Source: Scybalousia_A sp964639765 (GTDB lineage Bacteria > Bacteroidota > Bacteroidia > Bacteroidales > P3). From it: DNA of 64,000 nucleotides. Every line of letters begins with the position of its first letter. The stretch's first letter is position 1. The DNA lies in NCBI GenBank assembly GCA_964639765.1, contig CAZXEN010000001.1:1-64000 (forward strand), given 5' to 3'. The notes below the pieces were generated by a model, which worked only from the letters and a program-made list of their open reading frames with translations, ran no database searches and was not told where the DNA came from. Of the stretch, positions 1-7,332 are shown piece after piece. Made by a program: the position numbers and the translations under genes.

Positions 1-76
1 AAATTTTGATATAAACAAAAGAAAATTAGCTGTTTAATTTATAGAACTCCCCTTAATTAAATAAAAGTATATTATA

Positions 77-853
77 ATGAAAAAATTATTCCTTGTTGCA
101 ACGTTTGTTTTTACAATTACAATGGTAAATGCTCAAATCATTTACACAAATTTAGAGAGCAATCCGATAGAAATCACAGACGAGTATGAATTAAACATTG
201 ATGGTGTATCATCGGCAGAGTTTATGCTTCAAAACTACAGTGCTTATGGAGAAGCTGTTTATTTTGCAAGCTTTGAAAGTGGTGCTGCTGTCGTATCTAC
301 AGCTGCAGATTACAACGCAAATGTAGATATGCTTGCTGAAAACACAGTAATAGGTTCGTCTTCTACCTTCTATGGCTGTCAAGATGGCTCTCCTTATTTC
401 AATGTACTTTATCTTCCTATAGAATATCAGGTTTGGGCTTCCGGAACTATTGCCTATGTGGGATTAAAGTTTATCCATCAATCTACAAGCACCACTCACT
501 ATGGCTGGGCAAAAGTAAAATTAACTCCTGATGCAAGTTCTTTGTATCTTTATGGCTATGCATACAATACAACACCAAATGCATCCATACGTGCAGGAGA
601 GATAAACAATTCAGGACTTGATGTTGCAGAACAAAACAGTCTTACTCTGTATCCAAATCCAGCAAAAGATGTCCTTAATCTTGATGTTCAAAATATCAAA
701 AGCATATCTATTTACAACAGTATAGGTCAGAAGGAAAATGAATACTCCTATACAGACAAGCAAATAAATATCTCCAACCTGAAAAAAGGAATATATATTC
801 TTTCGGTTATCTCTGACAATAGCATAACAAGACAAAAATTTATCAAAGAATAG
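77..853 (+). CDS. Secreted protein with type IX secretion C-terminal sorting domain
   Basis: The 258-aa product has an N-terminal signal peptide (hydrophobic stretch ending near MVNAQ, residues 1-19). Its C-terminal ~70 residues look like a T9SS type A sorting domain: LYPNPAKDVLNLDV near residue 192, then a beta-rich segment with ISNLKKGIYILSV and a terminal KFIKE. Known proteins of this type cross the inner membrane by Sec and the outer membrane by the type IX (Por) system, where the tail is cleaved. The middle (residues 20-185) is beta-rich and not a family I recognise; it contains a YVGLKF...GWAKVKL stretch often seen in Bacteroidetes surface proteins. It appears to be a single-gene unit with a terminator just downstream. 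The T9SS call is firm; the substrate or function is unknown. Confidence 0.8.
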   Translation: MKKLFLVATFVFTITMVNAQIIYTNLESNPIEITDEYELNIDGVSSAEFMLQNYSAYGEAVYFASFESGAAVVSTAADYNANVDMLAENTVIGSSSTFYGCQDGSPYFNVLYLPIEYQVWASGTIAYVGLKFIHQSTSTTHYGWAKVKLTPDASSLYLYGYAYNTTPNASIRAGEINNSGLDVAEQNSLTLYPNPAKDVLNLDVQNIKSISIYNSIGQKENEYSYTDKQINISNLKKGIYILSVISDNSITRQKFIKE

Positions 854-880
854 CTTTAAGTTTTAAACTGTTTTTTTTTG

Positions 881-930
881 ACAGCGTCTGTATATCTTCC
901 TTGAATTGCAGACGTTGTTTTCTTTTTTTT
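881..930 (+). terminator. Rho-independent terminator after the T9SS cargo gene
   Basis: A 10-bp stem (ACAGCGTCTG with CAGACGTTGT, one G-U pair) with an 18-nt loop is followed by a T-rich run to about 930. It begins 28 bp after the stop codon at 853. Confidence 0.7.
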
Positions 931-1025
931 GAATATAAACCAAAGAGAAAGGGTATCAAAGCCCTGAGCAGATAAAATAAAAGTTACATTGTGGCGTTAT
1001 GAAATTATAAACAACAACGAAAGAC

Positions 1026-1805
1026 ATGTATTCCTATAACTATCCACATCCTGCCGTAACTGCTGACAATGTGGTTTTTTGCTTTGATGACAAAGACCTG
1101 AATGTCCTGCTTGTTAAACGTAAGAATGAACCTTGCAAAGATTGCTGGGCTTTCCCTGGCGGATTTATGAATATTGATGAAACCATAGAGCAATGTGCTG
1201 AAAGAGAACTGAAAGAGGAGACAAATTTCAAAGTACAGAGAATGGAACAGCTTATGGTTTTTTCTTCTGTAAACAGAGATCCAAGGGAAAGAGTTATAAC
1301 CGTGGCTTTTCTTTCCTTGGCACGAATAGGAAAAGTAAAAGGCGGAGACGATGCAAGCGAAGCCAAATGGTTTAAACTGAAAGATATTCCGAAACTTGCC
1401 TTTGATCACGGGGATATACTTAAAATTGCTTTGGAGAGATTAAGAGAAAGAGTGTATTTTGAACCTGTATGTTTTGAATTGTTGGACGATGTTTTCTCCG
1501 CTCCTACCCTTCAGCGTGTGTATGAAGCAATACTTGGAGTAAAATTTGATACGAGAAACTTTCTTAGAAAAATGAATAATCTGGGAATACTTGACAGAAC
1601 AGAGGAAAATCAACAAAACAAAAAGAAAAATCAGACATATCCTACAAAGAAATCAAAACTTCATAACAAAACAGCAAAAGAAAATACTGAAACAGACGGA
1701 ATACAGGTCAATAAAGAAAGAAACAGAAGATCTGCTGTCAAGTATTCGCTGAACAAAGCTAAGTATGAACAAATAAAGAAAAATGGTTTAAGGCTGGAAT
1801 TTTAG
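1026..1805 (+). CDS. NrtR-like Nudix-domain transcriptional regulator or Nudix hydrolase
   Basis: The 259-aa protein has an N-terminal Nudix domain (residues ~8-135). The Nudix box runs from G46 to F68 and keeps E52 and the catalytic R60-E61-L62-K63-E64-E65; the usual Gly near its end is Asn67. Residues ~145-185 (FELLDDVFSAPTLQRVYEAILG, then FLRKMNNLGIL) match the winged-helix half of NrtR-type regulators, which sense NAD-related metabolites. The wing-like end (RSAVKYSL...GLRLEF) lies after a ~45-residue Lys/Asn-rich low-complexity insertion (~190-235). Because the Nudix catalytic residues are intact, it may also be an active pyrophosphatase. No NAD biosynthesis gene lies next to it, so the regulon cannot be read from context. 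Confidence 0.75.
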   Translation: MYSYNYPHPAVTADNVVFCFDDKDLNVLLVKRKNEPCKDCWAFPGGFMNIDETIEQCAERELKEETNFKVQRMEQLMVFSSVNRDPRERVITVAFLSLARIGKVKGGDDASEAKWFKLKDIPKLAFDHGDILKIALERLRERVYFEPVCFELLDDVFSAPTLQRVYEAILGVKFDTRNFLRKMNNLGILDRTEENQQNKKKNQTYPTKKSKLHNKTAKENTETDGIQVNKERNRRSAVKYSLNKAKYEQIKKNGLRLEF

Positions 1806-1811
1806 ATATCA

Positions 1812-1865
1812 CACAAACAAGAAAAGGAAGCAGATCTCATGGTTTGCTTCCTTTTCTTGTTTGTG
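1812..1865. terminator. Perfect 21-bp hairpin between Nudix gene and tRNA
   Basis: Arms 1812-1832 and 1845-1865 are perfect inverted repeats (21 bp) around a 12-nt loop. The element lies 6 bp after the stop of the Nudix gene and overlaps the last two bases of the opposing tRNA gene. It probably serves as a shared terminator for two convergent transcripts. There is no separate T-run, but the 3' arm is itself T-rich on the plus strand. Calling it a terminator is inference from position and structure. Confidence 0.6.
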
Positions 1866-1937
1866 GTCCCTCTTGGGCTCGAACCAAGGACCCTCTGATT
1901 ATGAGTCAGATGCTCTAACCAACTGAGCTAAGGGACC
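1864..1937 (-). tRNA. tRNA-Met (anticodon CAU)
   Basis: Read on the minus strand, it starts GGTCCCT, pairs with AGGGACC plus discriminator A, has the D-loop AGTTGG, an anticodon stem TCTGA/TCAGA around loop CTCATAA (anticodon CAU) and a T-arm with GGTTCGAGCCC-type sequence. The acceptor does not look like an initiator (no C-A mismatch at position 1). Elongator tRNA-Met is most likely; a tRNA-Ile2 whose CAU is converted by lysidine cannot be excluded by eye. No CCA is encoded. Confidence 0.9.
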
Positions 1938-1978
1938 GTTTTCATGTTTTGGAGTTTATCACCCCCTGAAAACGTTTG

Positions 1979-2009
1979 CAAAAGTATAACAAAAAAACGT
2001 ACTGACAAA
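1979..2009 (-). promoter_or_regulatory. Promoter of tRNA(CAU)
   Basis: On the minus strand, TTTG (2006-2009), a 19-bp spacer and TACTTTTG (1979-1986) match the Bacteroidetes sigma consensus TTTG-N19/20-TAnnTTTG, about 40 bp upstream of the tRNA 5' end. Confidence 0.65.
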
Positions 2010-2135
2010 ACTTTTTTGAATAAAATTTAAGAAAAAATATTTTAACAAGAGTTAAATGATTGAAAAATAAGAAATAAAAAAAAGAAATTAATCTTCACAG
2101 ACTAACTTCTCTTTTCCTAAAGTAAAATTAATTCA

Positions 2136-2426
2136 TTATTTTTTTACCTTTACTTTAACAACGCTGTCGCTTAAAGCTTTTCCTGCTTTGAACTTAACAA
2201 CTGTCTTAGCAGGAACTTTGATAGCTTTTCCATCTCTTGGGTTTCTTGCTGTACGAGCATCTTTGTGCTGCAAAGCAAAAGTTCCAAAACCTAAAAGAGC
2301 TACTCTTTCTCCTTTTTTAAGATAATCAGATGCAACTGTAAGGAATGCATCATAAGCCTTAAGTGAATCAACCTTTGTCATACCGGTTTTAGCAGCCATT
2401 TTGTCTGCAAATTCTTTCTTTGTCAT
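2136..2426 (-). CDS. HU family histone-like DNA-binding protein
   Basis: The 96-aa product has the full HU/IHF fold: N-terminal helices (MTKKEFADKMAAKTGMTK), the LLGFGTFALQHKDARTARNPRDG beta-arm region around residues 44-66, and a Lys-rich tail. The GFGTF and RxxRNP motifs are the DNA-bending signature. HU proteins wrap and bend the nucleoid; this one has the single-subunit HU length rather than the long Bacteroidetes variants. It is monocistronic with a clear promoter upstream (2471-2502) and a leader of ~40 nt. Which HU paralogue it is cannot be told from sequence alone. Confidence 0.92.
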   Translation of the reverse strand: MTKKEFADKMAAKTGMTKVDSLKAYDAFLTVASDYLKKGERVALLGFGTFALQHKDARTARNPRDGKAIKVPAKTVVKFKAGKALSDSVVKVKVKK

Positions 2427-2470
2427 TGTTTTTTAAATTTAAAATATTATAACTAATTTTTTTAACTTTG

Positions 2471-2502
2471 CAAATATATAACAAATCTTTCTATACAACA
2501 AA
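2471..2502 (-). promoter_or_regulatory. Promoter of the HU gene
   Basis: On the minus strand, TTTG (2499-2502) is separated by 20 bp from TATATTTG (2471-2478), an exact match to the Bacteroidetes -33/-7 consensus. Confidence 0.7.
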
Positions 2503-2529
2503 CTTTTTATAAAAAAATTTAAAGTTTTT

Positions 2530-3492
2530 TTATTCAGAAGATAAATAAGAGTCTATCCTTAAACCTTTCGTCAATTCTTCTGCAAGCATTCGTTTCTTTC
2601 CAGAAAGTTGTAAATCAATTAATTGAACAATTCCATCGGAAGCTTGAACCATTATATCTCTCTTATTTTCTATCCAAAAATTTCCTATTTCTGTTTTTAT
2701 GCCTTTGCCCAAGAATTTTACATTAAAAATCTTAAATTCATAGACTTTATCAGCATTTTTGTCCACAAAAACAGCTTTTGCACACGGTATAGGACACAAA
2801 CCTCGCACAAAATTAACTATATCCACTCCCCTGCTCTGCCAATTTACAAACGTATCTTCCTTGAATATCTTTGGAGCAGGCTTTTGTGGAATGGTCAAGT
2901 CTTGTCTTGTTGTGGTATAGTTGCCCTCTGCCAACAGATGCAAAGTATCTTCTATAAGTTTTTTGCCTTTCTCCGCCATGTCATAGTACAGATGTTCAAA
3001 ATCCATCTCTCCTATCTCTATAACTTGCTGTAGAAGTATTTCTCCGCAGTCTATGTTTTCATTTAGCAGAAAGGTTGTGATGCCGGTTTGCTTTTCTCCA
3101 TTGATAATCGCCCAATTGATAGGTGCAGCCCCTCTATATGCAGGCAAAAGAGAAGTATGCAGGTTAAAAGTACCTAAAGGTGGCATGGAATAAACAGCCT
3201 TTGGCATCATACGAAAAGCCACTACAATCTGAACATCTGCTTTGAGCTGCTTCAATTCTTCAAGAAATGTTTCATCTTTCATACTCTGCGGCTGAAGAAT
3301 CCTGCTTATTCCCAAATCAATAGCCTTTTGCTTTACCTCAGAACAGGCGATCTTCTTTCCTCTTCCCATAGGTTTATCCACATTGGTAACAACTCCAACG
3401 ATATTGTAACCATTCTTGCAAAGATGTTCAAGCTCTATAGCTGCAATCTCAGGCGTACCAAAAAAAACTATCCGTAAATCCTTCGCTGTCAT
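2530..3492 (-). CDS. fmt: Methionyl-tRNA formyltransferase
   Basis: The 320-aa protein transfers the formyl group from 10-formyl-THF to initiator Met-tRNA. It shows the N-terminal Rossmann start LRIVFFGTPEIA, the catalytic region FNLHTSLLPAYRGAAP (~residues 109-124) with the Asn-His pair, and the catalytic Asp in ENIDCGEIL (~145). The C-terminal OB-like tRNA-binding domain is present and the length is normal for Fmt. The start codon at 3492 lies only 7 bp after the stop of a methyltransferase relic (3499-3630), so fmt was probably co-transcribed with whatever once filled the ribH-fmt gap. Confidence 0.96.
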   Translation of the reverse strand: MTAKDLRIVFFGTPEIAAIELEHLCKNGYNIVGVVTNVDKPMGRGKKIACSEVKQKAIDLGISRILQPQSMKDETFLEELKQLKADVQIVVAFRMMPKAVYSMPPLGTFNLHTSLLPAYRGAAPINWAIINGEKQTGITTFLLNENIDCGEILLQQVIEIGEMDFEHLYYDMAEKGKKLIEDTLHLLAEGNYTTTRQDLTIPQKPAPKIFKEDTFVNWQSRGVDIVNFVRGLCPIPCAKAVFVDKNADKVYEFKIFNVKFLGKGIKTEIGNFWIENKRDIMVQASDGIVQLIDLQLSGKKRMLAEELTKGLRIDSYLSSE

Positions 3493-3498
3493 TTATTT

Positions 3499-3630
3499 TT
3501 ATATCTTTTTCAAAAAACTATTTCGTCTATCTGCATTTAAAATTTCTTCATATCTTAATTTACTCAGTTCCAAATATTCCTTTTCCTGCTCTATTCCCAC
3601 ATATTTTCTATCCAAGAAGATTAGAAAGGG
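3499..3630 (-). pseudogene. C-terminal relic of a beta-class (DpnA-like) DNA adenine methyltransferase
   Basis: The reading frame ending at the TAA at 3499-3501 encodes ~43 residues, including LDRKYVGIEQEKEYLELSK. This matches the segment that follows motif I at the extreme C-terminus of beta-class N6-adenine methyltransferases; I recall DpnA ending with GRRFIGIDAEKEYLKIA followed by a charged helix. No start codon, no FxGSGTT motif and no DPPY motif remain; an in-frame stop lies about 10 codons upstream of the recognisable part. It lies between the DpnI-like gene and fmt, in the same orientation. The relation to DpnA specifically, rather than another beta-class enzyme, is inference. Confidence 0.65.
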
Positions 3631-3677
3631 ATATCTTTTATTCTTAAAAATTTTATAATATTACTAAATCCATACCA

Positions 3678-4448
3678 TTATAATTTTCTATATCTGCCCC
3701 GCCCAACAAATTCTATCAGTCCTTTATCTCTCAAATACTGCAATTGCTGTCTTATTTTTGCCTCTATGTTATTATTTGCAGGATGTTTTAGTCTAAATTC
3801 ATCTATAAAAGCATACACTTGATTCAATTCAAACTCCGTTCCAGCAATTCTATCTATACATTTCAAAACATCTATAATCCAACCACGATTACTCAAATCC
3901 TCCATCCTTAATAACTTTATTTTTTTATAATTATCCAAGACTATCTGCCTGTCAATTTCCTTTCCATCCTTAACAATAAAGATTTTTCCTTTATCAGGAA
4001 TTGATTCTATATTGACATTACAACCTATCCAACCTGCCCTTACTGCATTTTCTGACAAAGGTTTTCGCTTTTCTATAATTTCTGGAATAAAGAAATGATT
4101 TGGAATTAATATAACATTATTTACTACATCTGAATAATAAGTAAGGAATAAGAAATTAGGATTATTGAGAGAAGTTATTCTTTCTATCATTTTTGAATAT
4201 GCACCGTCGGTTATATGTGTTCCCAATTCTCCCAACCTGCTTTTCTTGCTTTTCAATTCATAGTCAGAATGACAACAACTGCAATAAAAATCAGCAACTG
4301 GTTTATTAGCCTCATAGTGATTCAAGACAGGATATCCACACAATGGACAAAACATATTCCTACTAATCCAATCCTCCGTTAATATACGAATTTTCTGAGA
4401 AGTACTTTTATACGAATCTACCAAACTTTTATCAAAGTTTAAGTGCAT
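3678..4448 (-). CDS. DpnI-like methyl-directed (type IIM) restriction endonuclease
   Basis: The 256-aa product is collinear with DpnI of Streptococcus pneumoniae from memory: SLVDSYKS, SQKIRILTEDW, PVADFYC, ELKSKKS, NPNFLFLTY, RAGWIGCN, SNRGW and the C-terminus KGLIEFVGRGRYRKL. Numbered from the chosen start, the PD-(D/E)XK residues are D53, E64 and K66, and the zinc cysteines are C34, C37, C56 and C59. The last ~75 residues are the winged helix that reads methylated DNA. DpnI cuts G(m6A)TC and spares unmethylated DNA, so the host should lack GATC adenine methylation. The upstream ATG at 4457 is possible, but 4448 fits the homologue and leaves a workable leader after the promoter. The gene looks more A+T-rich than ribH and fmt. 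Function is inferred from similarity; all key residues are present. Confidence 0.93.
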   Translation of the reverse strand: MHLNFDKSLVDSYKSTSQKIRILTEDWISRNMFCPLCGYPVLNHYEANKPVADFYCSCCHSDYELKSKKSRLGELGTHITDGAYSKMIERITSLNNPNFLFLTYYSDVVNNVILIPNHFFIPEIIEKRKPLSENAVRAGWIGCNVNIESIPDKGKIFIVKDGKEIDRQIVLDNYKKIKLLRMEDLSNRGWIIDVLKCIDRIAGTEFELNQVYAFIDEFRLKHPANNNIEAKIRQQLQYLRDKGLIEFVGRGRYRKL

Positions 4449-4468
4449 AATTGCCATAAGAGTTAATC

Positions 4469-4501
4469 CAAATACTATTATATATTGCCGTTCCCATCAA
4501 A
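4469..4501 (-). promoter_or_regulatory. Possible promoter of the DpnI-like gene
   Basis: On the minus strand, TTTG (4498-4501) is followed after 20 bp by TAGTATTTG (4469-4477), a near match to the consensus with one extra base. It would start transcription ~15 nt before the ATG at 4448, giving the endonuclease its own expression apart from ribH. Confidence 0.4.
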
Positions 4502-4539
4502 ACACTTAGAACAATATAGTAATATTGCTGTCAAATAGC

Positions 4540-4644
4540 CTAACCTTTAGACAAAATAGGCAAAGAAGAATACAATTTCTCTATTTCAGTAAGTAGCTGG
4601 GTTTTGCCTCCAGCCCATTTTACAAAAGGTTTTGCTTTTTTCAT
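4540..4644 (-). pseudogene. N-terminal relic of a D12-class (Dam/DpnM-like) adenine methyltransferase
   Basis: An ATG at 4644 opens a 34-codon frame beginning MKKAKPFVKWAGGKTQLL, ending at a TAG at 4540-4542. The KPFxKWAGGKxQLL motif is the SAM-binding N-terminus (motif X) of alpha-class D12 methyltransferases such as Dam, MboI and DpnM methylases. Nothing downstream in any frame resembles motif I or DPPY; the frame degenerates after ~28 residues. It starts 13 bp after the ribH stop and points the same way as the DpnI-like gene. It is too short to be active. The GATC specificity of the ancestor is likely but not provable from this fragment. Confidence 0.75.
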
Positions 4645-4656
4645 CAAGAATTTTTT

Positions 4657-5133
4657 TTATATGTCTGCCATTTTTAGAGCGGTAATGGCTGCTTCTACAC
4701 CCTTGTTTCCGTATTTTCCACCGGAACGTTCCTTTGCCTGTTCCAATGTGTTGGTTGTCAAAACGCCGAATATCACAGGCAGTTCTTCTTTCAGGCTTAC
4801 CTGCATAATGCCGTTGGCAACTGCGTTGGCTATGAATTCAAAGTGGCGTGTCTCTCCCTGTATTATGCATCCAAGACAAATAATTGCATCGAATTTCTTC
4901 TTGTTTGAGAGTTCTGACGCACCAAAAGGCAGTTCAAATGCACCGGGTACGTGTTGGATATGTATGTCTTTTTCGTCTGTTCCATGTTCCATAAGTGCCT
5001 GAACAGCACCTTCAAGCAAAGCGTTGGTTATCTCATCATTCCAATCTGAAACTACTATTCCAAAACTACATCTTTCCCCCGAAGGGACTTCATCTTTGTT
5101 GTACGATGAAAGGTTTTTTAATTCTGATGACAT
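4657..5133 (-). CDS. ribH: 6,7-dimethyl-8-ribityllumazine synthase
   Basis: The 158-aa protein condenses 5-amino-6-ribitylaminouracil with dihydroxybutanone phosphate in riboflavin synthesis. Family marks are VPGAFELPFGA (~residues 62-72), CLGCIIQGETRHFEFIANAV (~88-107) with the catalytic His in TRHF, PVIFGVLTTNT and a C-terminal GNKGVEAA. The length is normal. No FMN riboswitch is seen upstream; the upstream gap instead holds one of the 21-bp repeat arrays. RibF, which consumes the pathway product, is encoded separately at 29.4-30.3 kb. Confidence 0.96.
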   Translation of the reverse strand: MSSELKNLSSYNKDEVPSGERCSFGIVVSDWNDEITNALLEGAVQALMEHGTDEKDIHIQHVPGAFELPFGASELSNKKKFDAIICLGCIIQGETRHFEFIANAVANGIMQVSLKEELPVIFGVLTTNTLEQAKERSGGKYGNKGVEAAITALKMADI

Positions 5134-5240
5134 ATAATCTTTCTTTTTTTTTGTTGAAGTGCAAAATTACTAATTATTATTCTTATAAATGACAAGAGAA
5201 CAGAAAAATTTATCAACAACAGACAGTATATAACAAAAAA

Positions 5241-5313
5241 GTGTTGAAGTTTGAAGAAAAACATCAAGTTTTCAGGATGCAAAGTGTTGAAGTTTTTTCT
5301 CAAAAACCAAGAC
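5241..5313. repeat. Phased 21/22-bp repeat array A (4 units)
   Basis: Cores GTGTTGAA (5241), ATCAAGTT (5263), GTGTTGAA (5284) and ACCAAGAC (5306) start 22, 21 and 22 bp apart, flanked by A-runs and T-runs. The array lies between the 3' end of the radical SAM gene and the start of ribH. It belongs to the GWSTTGRT family described under findings. Confidence 0.6.
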
Positions 5314-5327
5314 TTTTTTCACATGAG

Positions 5328-6284
5328 CTAAATCCTTAGTTTCAAACCACTTAAAAGAGTATCAAGTTTCAAGCGTCCAAGAGCGTGCATCTCGCCTCCC
5401 ATGGAAAAACCGCAACTGTCACAGACATTATGTGTAAATCCCATGCATTTTTCTGAGCGGGAACCGTCTGAGAATATAAAATTGGTAACCCAGCAATGAC
5501 GATCTGTGCATATGGTCTTTCCATTTACAGACTTCATGGCTTTAAGTCCTGAACAGGAATTCATTATAGGGTAGCCTTTACGTTTATATTCCAGTAGTTT
5601 GTCTATGATACTGTTTCTTATATCCTCACTCAGTCTCAATTCCTTGGTCTCTTCAAACGGAGTATGGAAGTTTATGGATATCTGGTCTATGTTGGGATTG
5701 TTCCTGACGTAATCCAAGGTCTCGGACAAACAGACATAGTTGATATTATTCAAGACCATATTCACACAAACAGGAACTGTAGGGCGAGTTTGCTGTCTTC
5801 TCCATTCGCCATATCTGTTTATGTTCTCCTCCAGCCTTCCAAATGCTCCGTGACCTCTGATTTCATCATGCCATTTTCCGATTCCGTCCATGGAAACCCA
5901 GACATGGTCGGCATGAGTGTTGTCAAAAGGAAGCTGAGCATTGGTTGTTATGGTTGCAGAGTAGAACCCTGTCTCATGTGCCAAGTCTATTACATCGTTT
6001 ATGTCGTAGGTTTTTACTGTATTGCTTTCATCTTTCCACAAATACAACTCTCCTCCCTCAAAATCCACAAACCTTGAACCCAAGGAGTAGCAATACTGCA
6101 GTTCTTTGCGAATTTCCTCCAATGTTTTTATGCGTGGCGTTGCAATAGCATAGACAGAACAGTGCTTGCATCTCAGATTGCATTTGTCAAGAATAAAGAT
6201 TACCGACTGCAAAGGAGCCTTCCGCCCGAAAAACGAACGTACCTGCCAACAGAAAAGATATAACAACCGGGAAAGTTTTTTCAT
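5328..6284 (-). CDS. Radical SAM protein with C-terminal Cys-rich domain
   Basis: The 318-aa protein carries the radical SAM cluster motif CNLRCKHC (C35, C39, C42) after a basic N-terminal segment, then the GGE-type SAM-binding stretch (DFEGGELYLW, ~75-84). A late set of cysteines (CTDRHCW, KCMGF, CDSCGF, residues ~262-295) could hold an auxiliary iron-sulfur cluster as in SPASM-type enzymes. The gene follows the UbiA-family prenyltransferase by 7 bp, so the two probably act on the same product, perhaps a lipid or quinone; that is inference. The substrate is unknown. It is the last gene of the minus-strand run. Confidence 0.75.
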   Translation of the reverse strand: MKKLSRLLYLFCWQVRSFFGRKAPLQSVIFILDKCNLRCKHCSVYAIATPRIKTLEEIRKELQYCYSLGSRFVDFEGGELYLWKDESNTVKTYDINDVIDLAHETGFYSATITTNAQLPFDNTHADHVWVSMDGIGKWHDEIRGHGAFGRLEENINRYGEWRRQQTRPTVPVCVNMVLNNINYVCLSETLDYVRNNPNIDQISINFHTPFEETKELRLSEDIRNSIIDKLLEYKRKGYPIMNSCSGLKAMKSVNGKTICTDRHCWVTNFIFSDGSRSEKCMGFTHNVCDSCGFSMGGEMHALGRLKLDTLLSGLKLRI

Positions 6285-6291
6285 TTGGCGT

Positions 6292-7326
6292 CTATATAAA
6301 GAAAAGCAGGATTTTTACAACAGCAATAATAAAACAAAAGCCTGTATTGATGTTTCGCATGGTGTACCAACGGAGAAGATAATAGCGGTTTTCTTTCTCA
6401 ACCTTTGCCCAATTGTCCATAGGTCCAAGCCACTTTGGAGGATTGTCCGTATTTACTTCTATGTTTTTTGTATGCAGTACCATTGCACGCATAAGCCAGA
6501 AACTCTGAGGCAACATCAGAAGAACCAAAACGTACAACCAATGAATATACCCAAAGAAAACACAAACCATAACCAACAAAAACGGCACGAACAAAAAGAC
6601 TGCAAATGCAGTTAAGCCTGCTTTGTCGGTTTTCAGCAGGACTGCAAGGGTCTTTTTGTGGGAAACATCATCTACATGCCTTTCCAAAAAAGAATGGGTG
6701 TAAAGAATATTTGTTACAAAAAGACCTATTGCACAGCCAAGAGCAAGAATATGCCATGCAAAACCTGTCTCTGGAGAATACAAGCCTCCACATGCTGACT
6801 CATATACACCACAGAACAGACAAGGTCCAAAACAAATACCTATAACTAATTCTCCCAATCCATGAAAACCAAGTTTCAGAGGCGGAGCAGAATAAAAATA
6901 ACACAAGAAAGCGCTTATTCCTGCTATCAATACCAAGGTCCAGTCAAAATCTCTTTGCCACCATATCACAAAACCGCATATCAATGCCATGCCAAAGAAG
7001 ACTCCTATTGCCAATCTCAGCTGTGGCAGGGAAGTAGAGCCGTCTCTGAGGTAAGGATACTTGTCTGTGAAAGCCTTTTCGCCTTCTTTTCTCAAATCTT
7101 CACGGTAGGAAAGCAACTCATCTTTGTAATCAAAATAGTCGTCCAACAAATTTCCGCCAAGATGTACCAGACAAACCCCTATAACAGCCAAAAGGCCGAG
7201 TAAAACATTGAAGCCTGTTACACCAATAGCCAATACAACAGCCAATATACTTGGCATAAGGTTCTGTGGAGCAGCAAAAGAGCGTGCATTATATAACCAT
7301 CTTTTAATAAACATAAGCTTTTTCAT
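6292..7326 (-). CDS. UbiA-family prenyltransferase
   Basis: The 344-aa integral membrane protein has about eight or nine hydrophobic helices and the two Asp-rich motifs of the UbiA superfamily: NLLDDYFDYKDE (~residues 59-70) and a second one in ERHVDDVSHKKT (~215-226). These bind Mg-prenyl diphosphate so that an aromatic or glycerol acceptor can be prenylated. It resembles MenA-type enzymes in overall layout, but the C-terminal loop (NPPKWLGPMDNW) is unusual for MenA. Spacing is 6 bp after murF-alr and 7 bp before the radical SAM gene. The acceptor is unknown; MenA should not be assumed. Confidence 0.8.
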   Translation of the reverse strand: MKKLMFIKRWLYNARSFAAPQNLMPSILAVVLAIGVTGFNVLLGLLAVIGVCLVHLGGNLLDDYFDYKDELLSYREDLRKEGEKAFTDKYPYLRDGSTSLPQLRLAIGVFFGMALICGFVIWWQRDFDWTLVLIAGISAFLCYFYSAPPLKLGFHGLGELVIGICFGPCLFCGVYESACGGLYSPETGFAWHILALGCAIGLFVTNILYTHSFLERHVDDVSHKKTLAVLLKTDKAGLTAFAVFLFVPFLLVMVCVFFGYIHWLYVLVLLMLPQSFWLMRAMVLHTKNIEVNTDNPPKWLGPMDNWAKVEKENRYYLLRWYTMRNINTGFCFIIAVVKILLFFI

Positions 7327-7332
7327 TTTTAA

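Noticed and set aside
611..835. Minus-strand open frame inside the T9SS cargo gene, and similar frames opposite many genes
   Set aside because: They are shadows of genes with clear families on the other strand; they lack start context, motifs and promoters.
1812..1865. Terminal inverted repeat of a mobile element
   Set aside because: No transposase, no second copy and no target duplication; the position between convergent units favours a terminator.
3416..3658. Plus-strand ORF across the fmt-DpnI gap
   Set aside because: It is antisense to the beta-class methyltransferase relic, which has recognisable residues; the plus frame has none.
6292..7326. Naming the UbiA-family gene menA
   Set aside because: The Asp-rich motifs show only the superfamily; no menaquinone genes are nearby and the C-terminus differs.
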